DNA of 48,118 bases from Mediterranea sp. An20 (GCF_002160055.1 NZ_NFJV01000027.1:1-48118), one strand, 5' to 3'. Shown: positions 25,801 to 34,268, numbered from the stretch's first letter. The notes: generated from the sequence alone by a model not told the origin. Numbers and translations are program-made.

Positions 25801-26313
25801 TTATAACAGTTCCGGCAGTCTGAGCCGGTTATATTTCCTCATTATTTTATCGCGGGCGTAATCCTTCCCCTCCAGACGATATGCCGTCAGAAGGTAATAC
25901 GATGACCGGTCCCTTCTGGGTTCAAGTACAATGACATAATGCTCGTCAATGTCGTATATATAAGTCCGTTTTCCTCTCGGTTCACTGACAGAAAAATACA
26001 GCATCCTGTCAGCTTTGTTCTGCTCCACATGGTATCTGATCCAATGCAGCCGCTGTGACCGGGACATATCGAATTCCCGGTGATGTTCCTCTTTGTCCGT
26101 CTCTTTTCTTGTAAGATGATTGAACAGGACTTCCATGGCTATGGCACCGTCTTCTTCAAGGGTCGGATATATGGGCTTGCCGTTGAAACTGAAATTCGGA
26201 TTGTCCTGAATATCCCGGTTGAAGACCCCGCGTAGCGACCGTATCCTCTCATGCTCTGACATACCGAGCAACTCAAGCAGATCATTATATTTCTTCATTA
26301 AATTAAACGGCAT
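25801..26313 (-). CDS. Hypothetical protein, possible barnase/EndoU/RelE-like nuclease
   Basis: A 170-aa protein. The N-terminus is helical (MKKYNDLLELLGMSEHERIR). The C-terminal half (about residues 90-170) has the pattern of phage-type barnase-EndoU-ColicinE5/D-RelE-like nucleases: RLHWIRYHVEQ, then TYIYDIDEHYVIVLEPRRD and SSYYLLTAYRLEGKDYAR. I see the pattern but cannot confirm catalytic residues. It starts 2 nt after the DUF3800 stop, so the two are translationally coupled and probably work together. Codon use is more AT-rich than the ICE backbone, a sign of separate acquisition. Confidence 0.65.
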   Translation of the reverse strand: MPFNLMKKYNDLLELLGMSEHERIRSLRGVFNRDIQDNPNFSFNGKPIYPTLEEDGAIAMEVLFNHLTRKETDKEEHHREFDMSRSQRLHWIRYHVEQNKADRMLYFSVSEPRGKRTYIYDIDEHYVIVLEPRRDRSSYYLLTAYRLEGKDYARDKIMRKYNRLRLPELL

Positions 26314-26315
26314 GG

Positions 26316-26987
26316 CTATTTCAGATTAATGAAGAAAAGGTTCAACTTCTCAGAATGGTTTGTCATGTCCAGATTCTGGGTATGCAAATGCTTCTTTATA
26401 CGCTCGATTATCATCACCTTCGCCATATTCTTATGCTCCTTGTCATTCACATTATAAGATACGGCTCCCATGATAAGGTCTGCAAGCTGCATAAGCAGAC
26501 TCTCGTGAGAACAGATATTCTGCACATTACGGAACACTCCATATTCAGTATTCAGAATCTCTTTCAACTTGCGCACTTTCTGGGCACTGAACGAGTCCTT
26601 GATGTCAAGGTATACATTATAGCAATCAAGCGTGTCAATCTTGTAATTGAGCAGCAGATAATACATCTTGTAGAAGAAGTCATCGTATGAGTATCCCATT
26701 TCATCGCATTTGATCTGCGATTTTTTTATTCCTATTGCCCGGAATCTCAAATCAGTATCGAAAAAATAATCAATCAAGTCCAGATAAAATCTGACTTTTG
26801 ACATTGAAACTTTGCTCCACTTTATTTCAGCATAAAAATTATGCTCCTTTTTAAGTTCATCTATCCGCTTGCAATGTCTCCGGACCTGCGGATAGGCACA
26901 GCTCACCGACCCCAAAAACATATAGTCCTTGTGGTCATGCTCAATATGGCAGCTCTCATCGCAATAAATATTGAAGGTCTTGTTCAT
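26316..26987 (-). CDS. DUF3800 family protein
   Basis: A 223-aa protein beginning NIYCDESCHIEHDHKDYMFL, the D-E-S start typical of DUF3800, which is predicted to have an RNase H-like fold; a second acidic residue lies in YNVYLDIKD and a C-terminal one in LLMQLADLIMGAVSYN. Family members are frequent on mobile elements and near defence genes; activity is unproven. AT-rich. A -7 box TACCTTTG on the minus strand (27003-26996) would give a leader of only a few nucleotides. Confidence 0.75.
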   Translation of the reverse strand: MNKTFNIYCDESCHIEHDHKDYMFLGSVSCAYPQVRRHCKRIDELKKEHNFYAEIKWSKVSMSKVRFYLDLIDYFFDTDLRFRAIGIKKSQIKCDEMGYSYDDFFYKMYYLLLNYKIDTLDCYNVYLDIKDSFSAQKVRKLKEILNTEYGVFRNVQNICSHESLLMQLADLIMGAVSYNVNDKEHKNMAKVMIIERIKKHLHTQNLDMTNHSEKLNLFFINLK

Positions 26988-26995
26988 AATGGAAA

Positions 26996-27003
26996 CAAAG
27001 GTA
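26996..27003 (-). promoter_or_regulatory. -7 box for the DUF3800 operon
   Basis: TACCTTTG on the minus strand, 8 nt before the DUF3800 start codon. No good -33 TTTG was found at the expected distance. Transcription would begin almost at the ATG. Confidence 0.4.
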
Positions 27004-27098
27004 CTCTTTTTATTTGAATCGGATGTCCTTTGTCCGCATTACTTTACAATATACGGTTCTTTTTCCACATTCATCTATAAAATGGCATCATAAGCCCC

Positions 27099-27267
27099 GC
27101 TTCACTTGGCAAGTCCCCCGGAGAAGATAACTCGGAGGGCGAATACCTCCACGTTCAGGCCTCCGGTTTTCGGGACAGAAAATTCCCTGCGGTAATTTTC
27201 CGCCCGAAAAAACGCTCCGGTATTGCCGTCCGAGTTGGGGAAAGGATTGGGACTTGGCAAGCGAAGC
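27099..27267 (+). repeat. Long hairpin repeat, family A divergent copy 5
   Basis: Arms GCTTC/GAAGC, CTTGGCAAGTCCC (27105) with GGGACTTGGCAAG (27249, one mismatch when paired), AACTCGGA/TCCGAGTT, GAATACC/GGTATT, TTTTCGGG/CCCGAAAA and GAAAATT/AATTTTC around a tip with CCTGCGGTA. It keeps the GCGGTA tip of the other copies but has its own arms. It is the only copy not close to a gene start: the next gene begins 467 nt later. The stretch 27268-27685 between it and the DUF3945 promoter holds no convincing gene on either strand, is pyrimidine-rich on the plus strand, and shows no other feature I can name. Confidence 0.6.
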
Positions 27268-27685
27268 GACCTACGACGCATAAGTACAGGGTCAAAAGGA
27301 AAGAAACCGGACGGGGATATTTTATTCCAGCCCGCCGTCACAATGCAAACGGAAACATATCCGGCACCATGTAATGCGTCTGCCTCCTGTCTCCAGGAAC
27401 ATATCAGGACGGGACAAGGGCTTCGCTCGCTCCCAACTCTGCATATTACAGATTTTGTTTTTGTTTCCGTTCCGTCCGGCCATTGTCCGCCCGGCTGTGG
27501 CGTTTCCCGGATTTGTCCCCTTGCTGTCCCATTCCTGTCGCCCCCTTCGTCCGGCGGTGCTGTTTCCCTTCCGTTTCCCCGCTTTTTCCCTCTCTGTTCC
27601 GGCTCCTGCGGTGAAATAGGATGACATACAGTGTAATATATATCCTAACACATTGCAAATCAATTATTTATCAAAATAAGTCCTA

Positions 27686-27693
27686 TATATTTG
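27686..27693 (+). promoter_or_regulatory. -7 box for the DUF3945 gene
   Basis: TATATTTG matches TAnnTTTG and lies 40 nt before the start codon. The -33 element is not clear (only AT-rich sequence at the right distance). Confidence 0.35.
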
Positions 27694-27733
27694 CACCGAC
27701 AACATCAGTATTAACGCTAAAAAACTTTCAGTT

Positions 27734-29509
27734 ATGGCAAAGAAAAATGCAAGGGAAGAACCCCCAAGTCCGGGGCCGCAGGTCAGCGAGAACGTCCAGA
27801 TGAGCGACATCGTCTTCATCCTTGACAAGATGGAACTGCTCCTGAAGGCGGTGTCCGAAATCGGGAAGGACGGCAAGTTCAAGACGGTACCCGCAGACAA
27901 GGAGCACAGCAACTCCTTCCTGAAGATCGACCGCTATGCGGACATCTTCGAAAATTTCATCAAGAACTTCTGGAGCCAGTTCAAGGACCCGACCCGCTTC
28001 GGCATCCTCTCCGTCAGGGAAGGAAGCCTTGACGACCCGGAAGTACGGCAGGCGGTGGAGGACCTCGCCGCCGGAAAAAAGACGGAAGCCGTGGAAGAGT
28101 TCCTCAAGAAGTATGAAATCATCCCACGGAACAAGGAAAACCAAAGTATCAACCCACAAAATCAAGAAGAAATGGCAAAGAAAACCGAGACACAGCAGCC
28201 GGTTGCCGCAGAAGGCGGCCAGCAGCAGAACACCAACCGTTACAACGAGTCCATGATCAACTGGGAGCAGTTGAAGAACTTCGGGCTGTCCCGCGATTAC
28301 CTCCAGGAGCGCGGGCTGCTCGACCAGATGCTCAGGGGATACAAGACCAACCAGGTCGTGCCTATCACCATGAACTTCGGCTCAGCCGTGCTGCGTACCG
28401 ATGCACGGCTGTCTTTCCAACAGTCCAGGAACGGGGATATAGTGCTGGGCATCCACGGAATCCGCCAGAAGCCCGACCTTGACCGTCCGTATTTCGGGCA
28501 CATCTTCTCCGACGAGGACAAGCAGAACCTGCTGGAGACGGGCAACATGGGGCGTGTCGTGGAACTGAAAGGACGCAACGGGGAGTACATCCCTTCCTTC
28601 GTCAGCATCGACAAGCTCACCAACGAGGTGGTGGCCACCAAAGTGGACAATGTATTTATCCCTAATGAGATAAAGGGAGTGGAGCTGACCGAGCAGGAAA
28701 AGAACAACCTGCGGGAAGGCAAGAAAATCTATATCGAGGGCATGACCGCCAAGTCGGGGAACGAGTTCAACGCCTTCATCCAGGTCAACGCGGAGCGCAG
28801 GGGCATCGAGTACATCTTCGAGAACGACAAGCTCTTCAACCGCCAGACGCTGGGAGGCGTGGAACTGACGCAGAAGCAGATCGAGGACCTGAACGCCGGC
28901 AAGGCCATTTTCGTGGAGGGGATGAAGCGCAAGGACGGCGAGGTGTTCTCCTCCTTCGTGAAGCTGGACGAGGCGACCGGAAAGCCTGCCTATACCCGCT
29001 ACAACCCGGATTCCCCGGAAGGCGCCCGTGAAATCTACATCCCGAACGAAATCAACGGGGTGAAAATTACACCGGAGGAGAAGAAGGAGCTTCTGGCGGG
29101 AAGACCGATCTTCCTCAACGACATGGTGAACCGCAAGGGCGAAGAATTCTCCTCGTTCATCAAGGCAGACCTGGAGACGGGGCGTCTGAGCTACTCACGC
29201 ACACGGGACGGCTTTGACCAGCAGTTGGAGTTCAAGATTCCCGACAAGGTATGGAACGTGGAACTGACCCGGAAGCAACGCGCCGACCTGCAGGACGGCA
29301 AGGCGGTGCTGGTCGAGGGCATCAAGGGCTATGACGGCAATACCATCGCGCAATATGTGAAGGCGAACTTCAACCAAGGCCGTCTGGACTTCTATAACGA
29401 AAACCCGGACCGCAAGCGGGACGCCTCGCAGCGCAACGTGGTGGCTGCAGCCCAGAAGCAGGGGCAGGAACAGGGCAGCCGCAAGTCCAGAGGGGTAAGC
29501 GTTTCCTGA
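27734..29509 (+). CDS. DUF4099/DUF3945 repeat protein
   Basis: The protein is 591 aa. Residues about 1-135 are a charged N-terminal region; about 170-240 is a DUF4099 domain (MINWEQLKNFGLSRDYLQER); then come four related units of about 65 residues, each with [I/V]EL[T]xx[Q]xxxLxxGK...VEGM...FSSFVK, the DUF3945 type, at about 295-355, 365-425, 440-500 and 505-565. The C-terminus is basic and polar. The family is abundant on Bacteroidales ICEs, next to topoisomerase genes, and is presumed to handle DNA, but its role is unknown. Confidence 0.85.
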   Translation: MAKKNAREEPPSPGPQVSENVQMSDIVFILDKMELLLKAVSEIGKDGKFKTVPADKEHSNSFLKIDRYADIFENFIKNFWSQFKDPTRFGILSVREGSLDDPEVRQAVEDLAAGKKTEAVEEFLKKYEIIPRNKENQSINPQNQEEMAKKTETQQPVAAEGGQQQNTNRYNESMINWEQLKNFGLSRDYLQERGLLDQMLRGYKTNQVVPITMNFGSAVLRTDARLSFQQSRNGDIVLGIHGIRQKPDLDRPYFGHIFSDEDKQNLLETGNMGRVVELKGRNGEYIPSFVSIDKLTNEVVATKVDNVFIPNEIKGVELTEQEKNNLREGKKIYIEGMTAKSGNEFNAFIQVNAERRGIEYIFENDKLFNRQTLGGVELTQKQIEDLNAGKAIFVEGMKRKDGEVFSSFVKLDEATGKPAYTRYNPDSPEGAREIYIPNEINGVKITPEEKKELLAGRPIFLNDMVNRKGEEFSSFIKADLETGRLSYSRTRDGFDQQLEFKIPDKVWNVELTRKQRADLQDGKAVLVEGIKGYDGNTIAQYVKANFNQGRLDFYNENPDRKRDASQRNVVAAAQKQGQEQGSRKSRGVSVS

Positions 29510-29557
29510 CATGATAGGCAAGAAAAAACAAATGTCTGACTTAAAAAGAACAAGAAG

Positions 29558-29818
29558 ATGAACAAAGAAAACAACAATACGCCTTTCAAGGCGGAAGACG
29601 TGAACTGGGACGAACTGGCAGCCATCGGTATCCTGAAGGACGAGCTGGAGATGGCCGGAGAGCTTGACACACTCCTTAAAGGGGAAAAGACCGGCGTGAT
29701 ACCACTGAGCCTCGTGCTCCTCGGCGTGGACGTGGTGATGGACGCCACCCTGCAGCTGGTACGCAAGGGGGAAGCCCCCCTGCTTGAAATCCAGGGCGTC
29801 ACCCCTTCGGGCAGATGA
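29558..29818 (+). CDS. Stand-alone DUF4099 domain protein
   Basis: An 86-aa acidic protein equivalent to the DUF4099 segment of the preceding gene (compare VNWDELAAIGILKDELEMAG with INWEQLKNFGLSRDYLQERG). It lacks DUF3945 repeats. It could be a paralogous accessory subunit or the remnant of a second long gene. It has a proper start and stop, so I treat it as intact. Confidence 0.7.
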   Translation: MNKENNNTPFKAEDVNWDELAAIGILKDELEMAGELDTLLKGEKTGVIPLSLVLLGVDVVMDATLQLVRKGEAPLLEIQGVTPSGR

Positions 29819-29852
29819 GCCTGCCGCAGCATTAAACAAGAAAATGTCTAAC

Positions 29853-29892
29853 AGCCGTTTCCTGTCTTCCGCATGGAAAACGGGGAACGGCT
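29853..29892 (+). promoter_or_regulatory. Leader hairpin before topB
   Basis: AGCCGTTTCC (29853) pairs with GGGAACGGCT (29883), followed by TTAAATTTT and the topB start 19 nt later. It may be a weak terminator of the upstream genes, an attenuator or a translation control element; sequence alone does not distinguish them. Confidence 0.35.
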
Positions 29893-29911
29893 TAAATTTT
29901 ATCCGAACAAT

Positions 29912-32014
29912 ATGATAGCAATCATCGCAGAAAAGCCGAGCGTAGGCATGGACATAGCCCGTGTAGTCGGGGCTGATACAAAGAATGACGGCTACTGTTC
30001 CGGAAACGGATATATGGTCACATGGGCATTGGGACACCTTGTGTCACTGTCCCTGCCGGACACATACGGCTATACAAGAACGGCTGCGGAGGACCTGCCG
30101 ATGCTGCCGGAGCCGTTCCGGCTGGTCTCCCGTCAGGTACGCACGGACAGGGGCATGGTACCGGACCTCGCCGCCACAAAACAGCTGAAGGTCATCGACG
30201 GGGTGTTCAACCGGTGCGTCAGTATCATCGTGGCCACCGACGCCGGGAGGGAAGGCGAACTTATCTTCCGCTGGATATATGACTACCTGGGCTGTACCAA
30301 GCCGTTCAGACGGCTGTGGATCTCCTCGCTCACCGACGAGGCCATACGGAAAGGGCTGGAGGAACTGAAAGACGGTGCCGAATACGACAGCCTGTACGCC
30401 GCAGCGGACAGCCGCGCCAAGGCGGACTGGCTGGTGGGCATGAACGCCAGCCGTGCCCTGACCATAGCCTCCGGCACTCCGAACAGTTCCATCGGGCGGG
30501 TGCAGACCCCGACACTGGCCATGATATGCGCCAGGTTCAAGGAAAACAGGGGATTCGTCTCCACCCCTTACTGGCAACTGCATGTCACCCTGCAAGGGAA
30601 ATGCACACACCGCCGTTTCTTCCATGTCGGGAACTTCAACGACAAGGCGGAGGCCGAAGCAGCATACAGGCATATCCCCTCCGGCTCCGTGGCTGAAATC
30701 ACGAAAGCGGAACGCAAGGAAACCGTGCAGCAACCGCCGCTGCTCTACGACCTTACGGCACTCCAGAAGGACTGCAACGTGCATCTCGACCTGCCGGCGG
30801 ACAAGACGCTGGACATCGCCCAGGCCCTGTACGAGAAGAAGCTGGTGTCCTATCCGAGGACGGGAAGCCGCCATATCCCGCAGGATGTCATGGCGCACAT
30901 CCCGGAACTGCTGGAAAAGATTTCCGTCCTGCCGGAATTCCGGGAATACGGGAAGGCGTTCGACCTTTCCACCCTGAACACCCGCAGCGTGGACGACACG
31001 AAAGTGACCGACCATCACGCGCTGGTCACGACCGGTGTCACACCGGAGGGACTTTCCGAAGCGGAAACCGCCGTCTATACGCTGATAGCCGGACGGATGC
31101 TGGAAGCGTTCTCGCCACCCTGCGGGAAGGAGACACTGCGGATGGAGTGCCGTATCGGGAACATGGCTTTCCGCTCGAAGAGTTCCACGGTCACCAGTCC
31201 AGGCTGGCGCGGGGTGTTCGGCAGGAAAGAGGACAAGGAGGAGGACGAGGAAGGGCTGAACGACGGGGAAGCCGTCTTTGCCGTAGGGGACAGAGTCCCG
31301 GTATCGGGCCACGGACTGGTGCAGAAGAAGACCATGCCCAAGCCGCTCTATACCGAAGCCACGCTGCTTGCGGCCATGGAGACCTGCGGAAAGGACATCG
31401 CCGACGGACAGGCGCGTGAAGCCGTCAAGGATCTGGGGATCGGCACGCCCGCCACGAGAGCCGCCATCATCACCACCCTGTTCAAGAGGGACTATGTCGA
31501 GCGGAACGGGAAAAGCCTCGTGCCCACGGAAAAGGGACTTCTCCTCTACGGAGCCGTGAAAGACATGCTGGTGGCGGACGTGTCCCTGACCGGAAGCTGG
31601 GAAAACGCCCTGGCGCAGATAGAACGGCATACGCTCGACCCGGAAATGTTCATGGCGTCCATCAGGGACTATACCCGCAAGGCCACCGGGGAGATTCTGA
31701 AACTCTCCCTGCCGGCGGCTCCCGTCCGCACGTTCACCTGTCCCAAATGCAAGACGGGCCATGTCATCCTCAGGGACAGGACGGCAAAATGCGACAATGA
31801 AGGCTGCGGCCTGCTCGTGTTCCGCAAGTTCCTGAACAAGGAACTGACGGACCAGCACCTGGAACAGCTTTTCTCTTCCGGCTCCACCCGGCTCATCAAA
31901 GGGTTCAAGGGCAAGAAAGGGATAGCCTTCGATGCGGCCCTGGCTTTTGACGCGGGTTTCAACCTGACCTTGTCGTTCCCGAAAAACGGGAACGGGAAGA
32001 AACAGAAGCGGTGA
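29912..32014 (+). CDS. topB: Type IA DNA topoisomerase (topoisomerase III)
   Basis: A 700-aa enzyme starting MIAIIAEKPSVGMDIARVVG, the Toprim start; the longer frame from 29873 adds a poor N-terminus. Toprim acidic residues are in ATDAGREGELIFRWIYDY. The active-site Tyr lies in LVSYPRTGSRHI near residue 314. A single C-terminal zinc ribbon is visible (CPKCKTGHVILRD...CDNEGCG), then a GFKGKKGIAFDAALAFD repeat domain. Topoisomerases of this kind are common on Bacteroidales ICEs and may resolve transfer intermediates. Confidence 0.9.
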   Translation: MIAIIAEKPSVGMDIARVVGADTKNDGYCSGNGYMVTWALGHLVSLSLPDTYGYTRTAAEDLPMLPEPFRLVSRQVRTDRGMVPDLAATKQLKVIDGVFNRCVSIIVATDAGREGELIFRWIYDYLGCTKPFRRLWISSLTDEAIRKGLEELKDGAEYDSLYAAADSRAKADWLVGMNASRALTIASGTPNSSIGRVQTPTLAMICARFKENRGFVSTPYWQLHVTLQGKCTHRRFFHVGNFNDKAEAEAAYRHIPSGSVAEITKAERKETVQQPPLLYDLTALQKDCNVHLDLPADKTLDIAQALYEKKLVSYPRTGSRHIPQDVMAHIPELLEKISVLPEFREYGKAFDLSTLNTRSVDDTKVTDHHALVTTGVTPEGLSEAETAVYTLIAGRMLEAFSPPCGKETLRMECRIGNMAFRSKSSTVTSPGWRGVFGRKEDKEEDEEGLNDGEAVFAVGDRVPVSGHGLVQKKTMPKPLYTEATLLAAMETCGKDIADGQAREAVKDLGIGTPATRAAIITTLFKRDYVERNGKSLVPTEKGLLLYGAVKDMLVADVSLTGSWENALAQIERHTLDPEMFMASIRDYTRKATGEILKLSLPAAPVRTFTCPKCKTGHVILRDRTAKCDNEGCGLLVFRKFLNKELTDQHLEQLFSSGSTRLIKGFKGKKGIAFDAALAFDAGFNLTLSFPKNGNGKKQKR

Positions 32015-32015
32015 A

Positions 32016-32186
32016 GCCATTCCGGTTCACGGGGCGAAGGTCGCGGACCGCCTGTTTCCACCGGCAAGGCCGGGCCGCGGGCGGTTTCAGGGAAAAATCA
32101 TCCTCGCCCGGAAGGGCTGCGGTATTTTTCCCGAAAGCCTTGCCCGTGGAGACGGTCCGCAGGAAGGCCCCGGAAACGGGAATGGC
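32016..32186 (+). repeat. Long hairpin repeat, family A copy 3
   Basis: Begins 2 nt after the topB stop. Arms GCCATTCC/GGAATGGC, GCGGACCG/CGGTCCGC, the GGCAAGGC/GCCTTGCC pair and GGGAAAAAT/ATTTTTCCC surround a tip CATCCTCGCCCGG...GGGCTGCGGTA. The next gene starts 15 nt after the hairpin. Confidence 0.75.
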
Positions 32187-32200
32187 ATTCCCTTAAAAAC

Positions 32201-32446
32201 ATGGAGATTATGAAAACGATAGAACGGATCAAGAAAATAACCGGCAACCGGTGGGCAAAGACTGCCGCACTGGCCGTCACGGCCGCCATTGTGTTCAGCT
32301 GGCTTTACTCGCACGGCATATCCCCCATATGGACCGCCGTGGCCATCGTATGTTTCAGAGGACTGTTCAGGTTCCTCTACCGGATAGCCTGTTTCCTCGT
32401 GGCTCTCGCCATCATCCTGTGCATCCTGAGTTTTCTGGTCTTCTAA
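32201..32446 (+). CDS. Hypothetical small membrane protein
   Basis: An 81-aa protein with a basic N-terminus (MKTIERIKKITGNRWAKT) and two or three hydrophobic helices (AALAVTAAIVFSWLYSHG, TAVAIVCFRGLF and ACFLVALAIILCILSFLVF). The ATG at 32210 is an alternative start. Not recognised. It lies 15 nt after a long hairpin and is followed by a terminator, so it may be its own transcription unit. Confidence 0.6.
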   Translation: MEIMKTIERIKKITGNRWAKTAALAVTAAIVFSWLYSHGISPIWTAVAIVCFRGLFRFLYRIACFLVALAIILCILSFLVF

Positions 32447-32495
32447 GATCTGACAAAGTGGAACATAGCGGATTTTACATTTACAGTTATATAAG

Positions 32496-32527
32496 GAGCT
32501 GTCCAGATGAGGACGGCTCTTTTTTTA
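32496..32527 (+). terminator. Rho-independent terminator
   Basis: GAGCTGTCC and GGACGGCTC form a 9-bp stem with one mismatch and a short loop (AGATGA), followed by eight T residues. It ends the transcript carrying the small membrane protein and separates hairpin copies 3 and 4. Confidence 0.8.
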
Positions 32528-32584
32528 TCGCCATGTCCGTTGCTCAGAAAAAAGGGAAAGACAGGAATGGAAGACGCAGACATC

Positions 32585-32761
32585 GGCAGTCCGAGGAACT
32601 ACAGGGCAAAGTTGGCGTATGCTTCTTGTCGGACGGCAAGGTCGGGCCGCAAGCGGTTTCGGAAAAAATCATCCTCGCCCGGAGGGCTGCGGTATTTTTC
32701 CCGAAAACCTTGCCTTTCCGGAAGCATTCGCCGCCGGGCCCTCGTAGTTCAACGGGCTGCC
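32585..32761 (+). repeat. Long hairpin repeat, family A copy 4
   Basis: Arms GGCAGTCC/GGGCTGCC (a G-U pair), GAACTAC/GTAGTTC, GGCG..ATGCTTC/GAAGCAT..CGCC, GGCAAGGT/ACCTTGCC and GGAAAAAAT/ATTTTTCCC surround the same tip as copy 3. The next gene starts 37 nt later. With the terminator, this explains the gene-free stretch 32447-32797. Confidence 0.75.
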
Positions 32762-32797
32762 AAAGCCCGAGTATTCACAATTAAAACAATAAGGATC

Positions 32798-33013
32798 ATG
32801 AGACAAGCGATCATCACAAGACAACCGTCACAGGCTCCGATGCGGATGCCAGTGGCAAGAAAACCCAGAGTGCAGGTGCCGGAACCGGCCATGAAGTTCC
32901 CGCCAAGAGGAAGCGGGCCGGTACATATCTCAGCCCTGCTGAACCCGATACTGGAAATCAGCCGGCATCCGGACAGGAACAGGCTGCTGGCGGAGTTTTT
33001 CAAGGACGCATGA
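32798..33013 (+). CDS. Hypothetical small basic protein before the PRTRC cassette
   Basis: A 71-aa protein MRQAIITRQPSQAPMRMPVA..., Pro/Arg-rich at the start and helical at the end (LLNPILEISRHPDRNRLLAE). The same frame is open much further upstream (to 32507) but that part is hairpin sequence. It lies 33 nt before PRTRC gene E, so it may belong to that transcript. Not recognised. Confidence 0.5.
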   Translation: MRQAIITRQPSQAPMRMPVARKPRVQVPEPAMKFPPRGSGPVHISALLNPILEISRHPDRNRLLAEFFKDA

Positions 33014-33046
33014 AACCTATGTCTAATCATTTTAATACAAAAGATT

Positions 33047-34042
33047 ATGTTCTTTACACAGTTCAACCAACTGATGACCGGAAGCGTGGACGTCACGATG
33101 GTCATCCGCAAATCAACCACGGGCATGACGGTATCCGTGCTGCCCAAGTCGAACGGTCTCAAGGACGAGGCCCAGAACCATATCGTGCCGCTGACCCTGT
33201 CCGGAACACCGGAAGAGCTTGACAACGGCTTCTTCCAGACCATCGCAAGACCCGTACAGAAAGTATCAGGCCTGCTGGCCAACATGGCAGAGTTCGAGAA
33301 ACAGGCGGACAAGGCAGCGAAAGACAGCAAGGCGGCCAAGGATATGAAAGCGAAAGAAACCAAGGAGGAGAAAGAGAAACGGGAAAAATATGAAAAACTG
33401 ATGAAGAAGGCGGACGAGATGATTGCGGCAAAGAACCACAAGGAGGCCGTGGCCGTACTCGGACAAGCCAAAGCGTATGCCAACCCTCAGCAGGTAAAGG
33501 AAATCGAGGAAAAGATCAAGGCGCAGACCGCTGAGCTCAACAAGGGCAGCCTGTTCGGCATGGAGGCCTTTGACCAACAGCCGGCTCCACAGCCGGTGTC
33601 ACAGCAGCAGCCGCAACAGGTACCGCAATCCCGTCCGATACAAAGACCGGCTCCGGGAAACATTCCACAGCAGCCGCATCCGGCAAGCCAGGGACAGCAA
33701 CCTGTCAGACAGCCGATACCGCCGCGACAGCCTGTACAGCAAACGGCTCCTTATCCCGGGCAACAGCCATACCACGCGCAGCCGTATCCCGGACAGGGAG
33801 GGCAATATCCGCAACCGGGCGCATACGGGCAGCATCCGGCTCCACAGCCATCGCAGCCGGTAGCATGCTTTGAGGAAAACATGCCGCAGTACGACGGATA
33901 TGCGGCGCAGGAAGACGGGCTGTCCGCTTATGGACAGGACGAGCCGGATTACAACCCGGAAGAGTATGCGGGATATCCCGACTTCCCGATGGAAATGCTG
34001 AAAGGCGGAAACAGATACCAGACTACCAACCCACAAATGTAA
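33047..34042 (+). CDS. PRTRC system protein E
   Basis: A 331-aa protein. Residues 1-70 match the PRTRC E family start (MFFTQFNQLMTGSVDVTMVI, then LTLSGTPEELDNGFF). Residues about 80-170 are a Lys/Glu-rich coiled-coil-prone segment, and residues about 175-290 are Pro/Gln-rich and disordered (SQQQPQQVPQSRPIQRP). It is the first gene of the cassette; the next gene starts 4 nt later. Function is unknown in all organisms. The long disordered tail is larger than the globular part. Confidence 0.85.
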   Translation: MFFTQFNQLMTGSVDVTMVIRKSTTGMTVSVLPKSNGLKDEAQNHIVPLTLSGTPEELDNGFFQTIARPVQKVSGLLANMAEFEKQADKAAKDSKAAKDMKAKETKEEKEKREKYEKLMKKADEMIAAKNHKEAVAVLGQAKAYANPQQVKEIEEKIKAQTAELNKGSLFGMEAFDQQPAPQPVSQQQPQQVPQSRPIQRPAPGNIPQQPHPASQGQQPVRQPIPPRQPVQQTAPYPGQQPYHAQPYPGQGGQYPQPGAYGQHPAPQPSQPVACFEENMPQYDGYAAQEDGLSAYGQDEPDYNPEEYAGYPDFPMEMLKGGNRYQTTNPQM

Positions 34043-34046
34043 GATT

Positions 34047-34268
34047 ATGGCACTCGAAGTAAAAGGAATGACACGCTCATTCAAGTTCAAGAAAGGAACG
34101 GAGTATGTGACCCTGGCGGACCCAGGCACGGATTTCACCCCGGATATGGTCATGAACTACTATTCCAACATGTACCCGGAACTGACCACGGCAACCGTGC
34201 ACGGGCCGCTCATCAAGGAAGATATGGTTGAGTACGAGTTCAAGACAACCATCGGAACAAAAGGATGA
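34047..34268 (+). CDS. PRTRC system protein C, ubiquitin-like candidate
   Basis: A 73-aa protein matching PRTRC C (DFTPDMVMNYYSNMYPELTT). The predicted order is strand (TRSFKFKK), strand (YVTLADP), helix (PDMVMNYYSNMYPE), strand (ATVHGPLIK), strand (MVEYEFKTT), then a short tail ending GTKG. This strand-strand-helix-strand-strand pattern with a terminal Gly is what a beta-grasp ubiquitin-like modifier would show. A ThiF/E1-like partner is encoded in the same operon. The modifier role is inference. Confidence 0.85.
   Translation: MALEVKGMTRSFKFKKGTEYVTLADPGTDFTPDMVMNYYSNMYPELTTATVHGPLIKEDMVEYEFKTTIGTKG

Noticed and set aside
27223..27663. Open frames of 133 aa (plus) and 113 aa (minus)
   Set aside because: Both have low-complexity Pro/Ser or Arg/Gly composition, no start context and no motif; the region looks non-coding.
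30044..32020. A 658-aa open frame on the minus strand
   Set aside because: It is the antisense of topB, whose Toprim, active-site Tyr and zinc ribbon are clear. GC-rich coding sequence produces long antisense frames.
12831..32761. Insertion-sequence ends or miniature transposons for the hairpin family
   Set aside because: No target-site duplications were visible at the copy edges and the outer arms differ between copies, so they are not simple copies of one transposon end. Not fully excluded.
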